Shown: in pieces, positions 1-6,900 of the stretch
Numbering within the stretch: position 1 is the stretch's first letter
Layout: the number at the start of each line of letters is the position of its first letter
Notes under the pieces: generated by a model
Seen by the model: the letters and a program-made list of their open reading frames with translations, nothing else
Database searches by the model: none
Told to the model about the DNA's origin: nothing
Origin: an uncultured Mycoplasma sp.
Lineage (GTDB): Bacteria; Bacillota_I; Bacilli_A; RF39; UBA660
Assembly: GCA_947388575.1 (NCBI GenBank)
Contig: CANDSI010000004.1
Coordinates: 1-15,460 of the forward strand
Reading direction: 5' to 3'
DNA: 15,460 nt
Program-made: the position numbers and the translations under genes

Positions 1-60
1 ACAAAATTTATTGTTAGAAGAGATTATGAAATTTTAAAGTATTATAAAAATCATTTATAA
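1..60 (+). CDS. C-terminal end of an upstream gene (partial, unidentified)
   Basis: Frame 1 is open from the window edge to a TAA at 58-60, giving a 19-residue tail rich in Lys, Tyr and Ile (for example KFIVRRDYEILKYY). The composition resembles the neighbouring proteins, but the stretch is too short to assign a family. No terminator is obvious after it: the following 50 bases are AT-rich with only a weak 6-bp inverted repeat. It could also be chance read-through in AT-rich DNA. Confidence 0.4.
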   Translation, partial: TKFIVRRDYEILKYYKNHL

Positions 61-110
61 TTCAAACTTCTATTATTTAAAAATGAATAATACTATAAAA
101 AATTGGTATT

Positions 111-138
111 TTACTTATTAAAAAAAGTTCTCTATAAT
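111..138 (+). promoter_or_regulatory. Possible sigma-A promoter of the oxidoreductase gene
   Basis: A perfect TATAAT lies at 133-138, with a weak -35-like TTACTT at 111-116 and a 16-base spacer. It is 35 bases upstream of the ATG at 174. The surrounding DNA is almost pure A/T, so a chance match is possible. Confidence 0.4.
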
Positions 139-173
139 ATAAAACAATATTTATTGAAAGGGGGCTTTTTTCT

Positions 174-2060
174 ATGAATATGCAAAATATTGAAATTGAT
201 CCATTTGAAAAGAAATTGACAAAACAGCAAAAAGAAAATATTGGATATATTCAAAAAGCTATGAATCGAAGTTTTGAAAAAGAATTAAAAAAAAGACAAT
301 ACAAAGCAAAAAAACAAAATATTGCATTAATAGGATTAGGTCCTCATGCAAAAAGAATTTATTTAAATTATTTTAAAAAACATAAAACAAACTTTACTTT
401 ATTAGTAGATTTAGAATCAAAGAGAGATTATGCTAGAGAATACTTAAATGAAAATGGATTTAAAGATACTCATATATTTACAATTGATGATTCTTTAAAA
501 GATAATGATTTATTACCAAAAGAAATTGAAAGCAATTTATTATCAGTATGTAAAACATTAGAAATAACTCATATTATAATTGCTACAGAACCAAAAGCTC
601 ATAATATGTATATTCATTTCGCACTTGAAAATAATTTTGATGTTTTAACAGATAAACCAATCACAGTTACTAAGAATATGACTAGTTTAAGAAGTATAGA
701 GAAAGTAAGAAAGCAATATTATGATATTTTAGATTTAGCTAATAAATCAGATGTTATGTGTAAGGTTATGTGTCAAAGACAATATCACAGAGGGTACGAA
801 TATATAAAAAAATTACTTAATGAAACAGTAAAGAAATATCAGATTCCTATTACTTATATCGACATTTACCATTCAGATGGAAATTGGGAGATGCCTCATG
901 ACATGTTAAAGGAAAATCACCCATACAAATATGGTTATGGTAAACTATTTCACTCTGGATATCATTTTATTGATAATTTAAGCGATTTTATTAAGATTAA
1001 CAATCAATTAAAAGGGAATAAGAAAATAACTAAAGCAGAAGTTTATAGTAGTGCTTTAATACCAAATGATGAATTAAGTATTTTTAACCAAGATGATTTT
1101 AAAAGAATTTTTAAAGACCAACAAATACCTGAATATTATAATCAAGAAGAATTACCTAAATTTGATAAATTTGGTGAAAAGAACTTTTATGGTTCTATAA
1201 ATTTTAGAAATAGAAATAATCAATTAATTACTCATTGTAATATTAATCTATTACATTATGGTTTTTCTCGTAGAGGTTGGATAGAAACAAAAGACTTCTA
1301 TAAGAGTAATGGTAGAATTAGACATGAGTATATCAACATACAAGTAGGTCCACTTATGAATATCCAAGTTCATAGTTATCAATCAAAAGAAATAAAAGAT
1401 CGTACAGAAGATATTTCTTTAGAGGAACAAATAGGTGGATTAGAACATTTTGATATTCATATTTATCGTAATTGTGATTTGATTGGCGGAAAACCACATG
1501 AAATAATTAAACTAGGAGATTTATATACTGATAAAGAAAAAAAGGATATATTGGGGTATAATGAGCTTTCAAGAGAAGTATATATAACTAATTTCTTAAA
1601 AGGAAAATGTGAAAAGGGAGATATTAAGGATCAAGCCTTAGGAATTGAAATATTAACAGGATGTGCTAAGGGAATCCACAATTATTATAAAAATAAAAGA
1701 GTTCCAGTTAATATTGAAGTTAGAAACCAATTCACTTATCCAGTTAATTTAAAGGAATATCGTCAATATTCAGACAAAAGATATATAAATAAAGAACGAA
1801 CTCATATAGAGGCTTATAATGATTTTATTGGAGATTACCAATTTTATATTAGTGCTGAAAAAGTATTAGAAGATGGAACTTATATTGTTTTTATGTCAAT
1901 AGATGATGATAAAGATGTAGCTGGTGGACTACTTCAGAAGGTATATAAAAGTGAAAAAATGGCATTATTAAGATTTCATTATCTAAAATTTTTAGCAAAA
2001 TATTTTAGCATTAACCATATTCTTAATATGGTAGAAAAGCAAGGAAATAAAAGGGGATAA
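174..2060 (+). CDS. Gfo/Idh/MocA-family oxidoreductase, long form
   Basis: This is a predicted NAD(P)-dependent oxidoreductase of 628 residues, acting on a sugar-like or related substrate that cannot be named from sequence. A Rossmann strand-turn appears at residues 49-56 (NIALIGLG). It is followed by the family's IIIATEP region and by DKPIT at 160-164, which corresponds to the usual EKP lysine motif. The HSGYHFID stretch at 260-267 matches the conserved His/Asp region of the C-terminal domain. The protein is far longer than the usual 330-400 residues: about 45 charged residues precede the Rossmann fold, and roughly 130 uncharacterised residues close it. The start is set by GAAAGGGGG (156-164), nine bases before the first of two close ATGs. 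The gene sits outside the transfer gene array and may be host DNA flanking the element or cargo. Family assignment is fairly sure; the substrate is unknown. Confidence 0.8.
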   Translation: MNMQNIEIDPFEKKLTKQQKENIGYIQKAMNRSFEKELKKRQYKAKKQNIALIGLGPHAKRIYLNYFKKHKTNFTLLVDLESKRDYAREYLNENGFKDTHIFTIDDSLKDNDLLPKEIESNLLSVCKTLEITHIIIATEPKAHNMYIHFALENNFDVLTDKPITVTKNMTSLRSIEKVRKQYYDILDLANKSDVMCKVMCQRQYHRGYEYIKKLLNETVKKYQIPITYIDIYHSDGNWEMPHDMLKENHPYKYGYGKLFHSGYHFIDNLSDFIKINNQLKGNKKITKAEVYSSALIPNDELSIFNQDDFKRIFKDQQIPEYYNQEELPKFDKFGEKNFYGSINFRNRNNQLITHCNINLLHYGFSRRGWIETKDFYKSNGRIRHEYINIQVGPLMNIQVHSYQSKEIKDRTEDISLEEQIGGLEHFDIHIYRNCDLIGGKPHEIIKLGDLYTDKEKKDILGYNELSREVYITNFLKGKCEKGDIKDQALGIEILTGCAKGIHNYYKNKRVPVNIEVRNQFTYPVNLKEYRQYSDKRYINKERTHIEAYNDFIGDYQFYISAEKVLEDGTYIVFMSIDDDKDVAGGLLQKVYKSEKMALLRFHYLKFLAKYFSINHILNMVEKQGNKRG

Positions 2061-2068
2061 AAATGAGG

Positions 2069-2138
2069 TGCAACATTTTTGCAACTTTTTTGCAAGTTTT
2101 TTGCAACATTTTTGCATGAAATTTGCAAGTTTTTTGCC
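2069..2138. repeat. Seven-fold 11-bp direct repeat array with phased T-tracts
   Basis: The trinucleotide TGC begins at 2069, 2080, 2091, 2102, 2113, 2124 and 2135, an exact 11-base step seven times over. Units follow the form TGCAAC/G plus a run of five or six T; unit five is divergent (TGCATGAAATT) and the seventh is cut off after TGCC. Units 1 and 4 are identical, as are units 3 and 6, giving a second-order 33-base repeat. T-tracts spaced one helical turn apart are expected to bend DNA. The array ends next to the -35 of the promoter at 2139. Likely roles are a protein-binding array (iteron, centromere or oriT accessory site) or an upstream bend that activates the promoter. Confidence 0.85.
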
Positions 2139-2166
2139 TAGACATTTCCGTATAGGGGAGTATAAT
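2139..2166 (+). promoter_or_regulatory. Promoter P1 directly after the repeat array
   Basis: TAGACA (2139-2144) and a perfect TATAAT (2161-2166) are separated by 16 bases. The -35 abuts the end of the phased T-tract array. The bases GACATTTCC at 2141-2149 recur at the same position of the second promoter at 2231. Transcription would start near 2173 and run toward the regulator at 2391. Confidence 0.6.
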
Positions 2167-2171
2167 GGAGT

Positions 2172-2208
2172 AAAATGAGTTAATTCTGCAAAGGAGAGAC
2201 TCATTTTT
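2172..2208 (+). promoter_or_regulatory. Hairpin with an SD-like sequence in its loop
   Basis: AAAATGAGT (2172-2180) and ACTCATTTT (2199-2207) form a perfect 9-bp inverted repeat around an 18-base loop. The loop carries AAAGGAGAG (2190-2198), a good Shine-Dalgarno match, and the right arm continues into a five-T run. It begins at the expected transcription start of P1. It could be a weak terminator, a structured leader or an operator; low GC in the stem argues against strong termination. Confidence 0.4.
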
Positions 2209-2230
2209 AAATGTTTCTAATTAGTAGCTC

Positions 2231-2259
2231 TTGACATTTCCAAAAAATTCCATTAAAAT
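2231..2259 (+). promoter_or_regulatory. Promoter P2 for the regulator leader
   Basis: A consensus TTGACA (2231-2236), a 17-base spacer and TAAAAT (2254-2259) make a strong sigma-A-type promoter. Transcription would start near 2266. The leader RNA would then contain the candidate leader ORF and the terminator hairpin before the HTH regulator. It shares GACATTTCC with P1, 92 bases upstream. Confidence 0.65.
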
Positions 2260-2279
2260 AAACAGCAATTTCAGGTGGG

Positions 2280-2375
2280 TTGGAAACTAGTAAAAAATCA
2301 AAATTAAAGAGACAACTTAGGAGATTAGAAAAGAGACTTATTGGGATTCAGCCTTTAGGTCTCTTTTTGCTTTGA
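2280..2375 (+). CDS. Candidate 31-residue basic leader peptide spanning a terminator
   Basis: A TTG at 2280 opens 31 codons ending in TGA at 2373-2375. The product is strongly basic and Leu-rich in its first two thirds (pattern KSKLKRQLRRLEKRL) and hydrophobic at the end (IGIQPLGLFLL). That amphipathic layout is unlike random AT-rich translation. The ORF crosses the whole intrinsic terminator at 2329-2368 and stops where the SD of the next gene begins (2375). A ribosome on it would cover the hairpin, so translation could control read-through into the regulator. The weak point is the start: AGGTGGG (2273-2279) directly abuts the TTG, which is tighter than normal SD spacing. The peptide may act only through being translated. 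Confidence 0.45.
   Translation: METSKKSKLKRQLRRLEKRLIGIQPLGLFLL
2329..2368 (+). terminator. Intrinsic terminator / attenuator before the HTH regulator
   Basis: AAAAGAGAC (2329-2337) pairs perfectly with GTCTCTTTT (2359-2367), three further pairs can form inside, and the arm continues into a T-run ending at 2368. It lies between promoter P2 and the gene at 2391, inside a transcribed leader. A second copy of the left arm, AAAGAGAC, occurs at 2306-2313 and could compete for the same right arm. This is the geometry of an attenuator and not of a simple gene end. Confidence 0.7.
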
Positions 2376-2390
2376 GAGGAGGTAGATTTG

Positions 2391-2924
2391 ATGGATTTGA
2401 ATTTAACATTGAATATGATATACGAATTACCTACAAAAGTAATCAGTATATCAGAAGATCATAGTGAAGATGATGATTTCGTTTGCATGATATCAGAAAG
2501 TATCTGTAATGAATATGATATCGATGATATTAAATCAAAGTTATCTAAAATGTTTTCAAGATTTAATGGACTAAAATTTTACTTTAATATTCCATTGAGT
2601 GAATCTATTAAAATTACTGCTTCTTATGAAATAAGAGAAGGAAATAGTCAAAGAAGTACACTAAGCAAAGAAGAACAAGCTGTAACGAGGAAAATTGATA
2701 GTATGATATGGGCATCTAAATTTTATGATTCTATTATCACATTATCAAAAGGACTTACAAAGGATGAGGCAATATATTTAACACATGCCCTTATGGCAGG
2801 TAAATCACATGAAAGTATTGCTGAAAAAATTGGAATAAGTGTTAGATCAATACAGCCAATCAAGAAAAGTTGCTTAGTAAAGAGCTGGATGGCATTAGAA
2901 ACATTGTATGAGGAAGAGAGATAG
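2391..2924 (+). CDS. HTH regulator with a sigma-region-4-like C-terminus
   Basis: This 177-residue protein has no recognised N-terminal domain: an acidic segment is followed by a mixed alpha/beta region. The C-terminal 55 residues read as a helix-turn-helix of the sigma-70 region 4/LuxR type, with ESIAEKIGISVRSIQPIKKS as the helix-turn-helix core. It resembles small phage and ICE transcription activators, but a sigma-factor role is not proven because no region 2 is evident. I start it at ATG 2391, seven bases after AGAGGAGGT (2375-2383); a TTG at 2388 in the same frame is too close to that site. It is preceded by two promoters and an attenuator, so its own synthesis appears tightly controlled. 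A terminator overlaps its stop codon. It probably controls the transfer genes. Confidence 0.65.
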   Translation: MDLNLTLNMIYELPTKVISISEDHSEDDDFVCMISESICNEYDIDDIKSKLSKMFSRFNGLKFYFNIPLSESIKITASYEIREGNSQRSTLSKEEQAVTRKIDSMIWASKFYDSIITLSKGLTKDEAIYLTHALMAGKSHESIAEKIGISVRSIQPIKKSCLVKSWMALETLYEEER

Positions 2925-2936
2925 TCTTCTTTTTTT
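2911..2936 (+). terminator. Terminator overlapping the regulator stop codon
   Basis: AGGAAGA (2911-2917) pairs with TCTTCTT (2925-2931), with one G-U pair and a 7-base loop that contains the TAG stop. A run of seven T follows (2930-2936). The stem is short, so partial read-through into the next gene 20 bases further on is likely. Confidence 0.55.
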
Positions 2937-2957
2937 ATAGTGTGAGGGGGTGAAAAA

Positions 2958-3215
2958 ATGAGCGATATTGTAAAAGTAACAGTACCAATTACTCTCAAGG
3001 AGCAAATTCGTGATCGAGCTGAAAAGTTAGGAATGACAACTCCAGAGTATTTGAGAACTTTAGCAAGTTTAGATGTTACGACACAGAACTATCAGGAAAT
3101 GGCAATTTGTGTTAATCTTTTATATAATCAAATTCTCGATTATCAAAAGACACTTGATATTCATTGTATGCCAGTTCAAGAAGTTCCTATCGTAAAGATT
3201 GAAGAACTTATTTAA
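2958..3215 (+). CDS. Small ribbon-helix-helix-like DNA-binding protein (MobC/CopG-like)
   Basis: The first 40 of 85 residues have a ribbon-helix-helix layout: a short strand (IVKVTVPI), a helix (TLKEQIRDRAEKLG), then a turn and second helix starting TTPEYLRTLA. The remaining residues may form a helical oligomerisation tail. Proteins of this shape in mobile elements are relaxosome accessory factors (MobC/TraY type), partition repressors or operon repressors. RHH proteins often bind short tandem repeats, so the 11-bp array at 2069-2138 is a plausible target; that link is inference. GAGGGGG (2944-2950) lies seven bases before the ATG. No terminator is evident after it, and the strong promoter at 3222 begins only 7 bases after its stop. 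Confidence 0.6.
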   Translation: MSDIVKVTVPITLKEQIRDRAEKLGMTTPEYLRTLASLDVTTQNYQEMAICVNLLYNQILDYQKTLDIHCMPVQEVPIVKIEELI

Positions 3216-3221
3216 AGGGTG

Positions 3222-3250
3222 CTGACAAAATACTAATAATGCGGTATAAT
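3222..3250 (+). promoter_or_regulatory. Strong promoter of the transfer gene array
   Basis: CTGACA (3222-3227), a 17-base spacer and a perfect TATAAT (3245-3250) match the sigma-A consensus at 11 of 12 positions. Transcription would start near 3257, giving a leader of about 23 bases before the GTG at 3280. It is the best promoter upstream of the type IV secretion genes. Confidence 0.75.
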
Positions 3251-3279
3251 TTAGATATATTTTTGAAGGAGGAATTTTT

Positions 3280-3933
3280 GTGAAAAACAAAAACAAAAAG
3301 CCTCTTGTAATTATAAGCCTTTTAATACTAGTAGCAGTTATTAGTATATCAGTTATCTTTTATGCAAGAGAAACTAAAGATAAAGAACTTTTAAAGGTAG
3401 ATAAAAATTTATCTACTGAAAAAACAGAATTTAATAATGAGGAACAAGATAATATAAACAAAGTAGATGATATTAAAAATTCAAATGTTATAGAAGAAAA
3501 GAAAGACAACGAACAAGAATCAAAAACAGAAAATATTTCTATTTCAGAAAAGGAAACTGTAACCAATCAAAATCAAACGAAAACAAATGAAAGTAAAAAA
3601 GATAATACGCAAAATAATACTTCTAAAAAAGGGGAAGTTGTCTCTAAACAGGAGAATCCAACTCCACCAATAGTAGAACAACCAAAAACATGTACTCCAA
3701 AGAAGTTTACAATGGGTTTTGTAAGAGCTGATTTTTCATCATTTTCTCAATGTCAAGAAATGGGAGAAAAGTATAGAAAAGGTGGATATAGATATTTTTG
3801 CGATAATTATCAGGATGATTGTGGTGATACATATTATATGTTAAGTTTAACAAAACCTAATAGTAGTGAAGAATTAGATTATCACAACATACCAGTGCCA
3901 GAGATACCAAAAGAAGAGATACCTAACGAATAG
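3280..3933 (+). CDS. Membrane-anchored protein with a four-Cys extracellular domain
   Basis: This protein of 217 residues has a basic N-terminus and one membrane segment at about 8-28. A long hydrophilic linker rich in Lys, Glu, Asn and Ser (about 30-120) and a Pro patch follow. The compact C-terminal part has Cys at 138, 158, 174 and 181 and many aromatic and Gly residues. The Cys domain would lie outside the cell and may form two disulfides. There is no lipobox. The start is a GTG, seven bases after AAGGAGG (3266-3272). It is the first gene after the strong promoter and comes before the adhesin, so a role on the cell surface during mating contact is plausible. I recognise no family. Confidence 0.6.
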   Translation: MKNKNKKPLVIISLLILVAVISISVIFYARETKDKELLKVDKNLSTEKTEFNNEEQDNINKVDDIKNSNVIEEKKDNEQESKTENISISEKETVTNQNQTKTNESKKDNTQNNTSKKGEVVSKQENPTPPIVEQPKTCTPKKFTMGFVRADFSSFSQCQEMGEKYRKGGYRYFCDNYQDDCGDTYYMLSLTKPNSSEELDYHNIPVPEIPKEEIPNE

Positions 3934-3943
3934 GTATTTTTTT
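3919..3943 (+). terminator. Terminator overlapping the stop codon of the four-Cys gene
   Basis: ATACCTA (3919-3925) pairs with TAGGTAT (3931-3937) around a 5-base loop, and a seven-T run follows (3937-3943). The TAG stop (3931-3933) is the start of the right arm, so a terminating ribosome would disturb the hairpin. It lies before the adhesin gene, which has no clear promoter of its own, so read-through is probably partial and sets relative expression. Confidence 0.65.
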
Positions 3944-3966
3944 AATGGTTAAAAGAAGGGGGAAAA

Positions 3967-6900
3967 TTGAGAGGAAAATTAAAATATTTATTATTTTTAT
4001 TAATTGCAGTAGCAGTATGTCCTACTTTTAATGTAAAAGCACAAACATATACTGCACAATTTAACGACAAATATCAATGGATTCCTAATACCTTTATTAA
4101 CAAAACTAAAGGTAGTAATACAAAATATCAACAACTCACCATTATTGCAAGAAAGAGCGATAATCAGTTTGTTTATTGTATTGAACCGGGAACTCCATTA
4201 GATCCTAGTGAAACTTATGTAGGACAAGATTACGATCAATCCTATGTAGCAAATATGACGCAAGCACAATGGAGAAGAATTCAGTTGCTTGCGTATTATG
4301 GATATGGTTATAGTGATAGTGAAGTAAATCATAATGATATAAAATGGTATAGCGTTACTCAGTATCTAATTTGGAAAACTGTACCACACGGATATGATAT
4401 TTACTTTACAGATAGTCTGAATGGAAATAGAATTACAAAATATACGAATGAAATAGCAGAGATGGAAGATTTATTAAATAAACATTATGCTACACCAGAT
4501 TTTGGTGCTTCAAGTTATCAAATGGCTATTGGTAATACTTTAAAATTAACAGATAAAAGTGGAGTTTTATCAAAATACGAAGTATCAAACAATTCTTATG
4601 TTAGTTCAAGTAAAAGTGGAAATGATTTATACATAACTGCTAATGTAGTTGGAAATACTACGCTTTCTTTAACTAAAAGAGATGTGAAATATTCTCATCC
4701 AACGATTGTTTATGTTAAGCCAGGTACACAAGATATCGTACAAGCTGGTAGTTACGATCCTATAGATGTTAATTTAAATCTTAATATATTAGGTGGTAGA
4801 ATTTCAATTACAAAAAAGGATTCATGTGGATCAGTTCCAAATGATGCTTCAATAGAAGGGGCAATTTATGGAATATACGATGCTAATGGAAATAAAGTAA
4901 CTGAAATTACAACTGATGCAAATGGTGAAGCAACATCAGGATATCTTCCAAGTTTAGGAAAATTCTATGTTCAAGAAATTAAAGCAAGTAACAATTATTT
5001 ATTAGATTCTACAAGATATGAAGTAGTATTAACAGCAGAAAATACTGCTGCAAATGTTCCTATACATATTGATGTAAAAGAAAATAGAAAAGCAAAAATT
5101 TCTTTAGTTAAAACTGATTCAAAAACAGGAAATAGAGCTCAGGGGGATGCAACTTTAAAGGGTGCTGTGTACGATATATTCGATGTAAATGGTAATAGAG
5201 TTGGTTCTATGACAACAGATGAAAATGGACGAGCTATAAGTGGATATCTTCCAGATGTGGGAACTTATACAATCAAAGAAGTTAAGCCTTCAAAAGGTTA
5301 TAACTTAGATCCTACTATTTATACAATAAATGTTGAGGAAGATAAAACTTGTTCTTATATTCCAGTAGAATCAAAAGAAACAGTCATTACTAATACTTAT
5401 GAATTTACAAAATTATATGCAAAAGCAGATACTGGTTTTATGACACCAGAAGTTGGTGCTACATTTGCAATCTATAATTCGAGAGATGAAAAGATTGCAG
5501 AGTTTATTACAGATTCTGATGGTAAATTCAAAACAACCTTACCTTTTGGAAAATATACTCTTCGACAATTAACTAGTACAAATAATTTTAACAAAGTGGA
5601 GGATTATCATTTTGAAATTAAAGAACAAATTGATGATACTATTTATAAAAATATATCGAATTCAGAAATAACTGCAAAACTAAAAGTTGTTAAGATTGAT
5701 TCTGAAACAAATGAAGTTATAAAAAGAAGTGGTATTAAATTCAAAATATTTAATATCGATAAAAATGAATATGTATGTCAAAATATAACATATCCAACTT
5801 CTCAAAAAATCTGTGTATTTGAAACTGATAAAAATGGTGAATTTATCACTCCTTATGAATTATCAAGCGGAAGATATAGATTAGAAGAAGTAGATCAAGT
5901 AATTGATGGATATTTATGGAATACAAATTCTCATCCTTTTGAAATTGGTGAAAATATGGAAGTAATTACCGATTCAGAATATGGAATTATTTTTGAAACT
6001 TTATTTTCTAATACAAGAGTAGAAGGCGAATTTAATCTTCATAAAAATGGTGAAAAAATTGTTGTATCAAATGGTAAAATGACATTTGTAAAGACAGATT
6101 TAAAAGGTATTGTATTTGGAATCTATGCTCGTGAAGATATCATTCACAATGGTAAAACAGTTTATCACAAAGGAGATTTAGTAACAACTATCGAAACTGA
6201 TTCAAATGGAGATGCAAAATATTCAAAAATGTATCTTGGTAAATATTTTGCAAAAGAATTAAAAACTTTACCAAATTATAAATTAGATACAAATGAATAT
6301 GATTTTGAACTAAAATATAAAGATCAATATACACCTGTAGTAAAAGCAATGAAAGAAATAGATAATTTCTTGATTACTATTGATTATGATTTTATGAAAA
6401 CAGATATGATTGATGATAAACCAATTGAAGGTGCCTTAATTGAACTATATACAGAAGGTGGAGAACTTATTTATAGTGGATATACTGATAAAGAAGGTAA
6501 AATCAATTTTACTATTATTGATTCAGAAGGAAATGAGTTAAAAAATAAGCTACCAATAGGACGCTATTATGTTTTAGAAAAAGAAGCACCAAATAATTAC
6601 TTACTTAATGAAGATAAGATTTGGCTTGAAGTAACTGCAACTGATACAATTGTTAAATCTAATATGAAAGATAAAAGAGTAGAAGGGACTATCAAAATTC
6701 ATAAAGATGGTGAAAAATATACTATTTCAGACTTATGCGAAGATCCTTCAAAATGTTTTGTATATGAAACTGATGAAAATTTAGAAGGTATTAAGTTTGG
6801 TTTATATGCTCGTGAAGATATTATTTTAAATAATATTATTAGATTTAAAGCAGGGGATTTAGTTGCTGAAGGCTATACAGATGAAGATGGTAACTTGATT

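Noticed and set aside
1..173. A tRNA or att site at the left edge
   Set aside because: No cloverleaf, CCA-type arm or direct repeat matching elsewhere in the window could be seen.
2014..2032. Palindromic hairpin near the end of the oxidoreductase gene
   Set aside because: It has an 8-bp AT-rich stem with a 3-base loop and no T-run, and lies in coding sequence; no support for a terminator.
2069..2138. Repeat array as a CRISPR
   Set aside because: The unit is 11 bp with no spacers of constant length, far below CRISPR repeat and spacer sizes.
1992..2204. Minus-strand 70-codon frame across the repeat array
   Set aside because: It has no ribosome binding site, overlaps the end of the oxidoreductase gene, and its repeated Lys-Cys/Lys-Leu pattern merely reflects the 11-bp repeats.
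2211..2234. Seven-codon ORF (MFLISSS) as a leader peptide of P1
   Set aside because: The SD at 2190-2198 is about 12 bases away and the ORF is too short to separate from chance; the ORF at 2280 is better supported.
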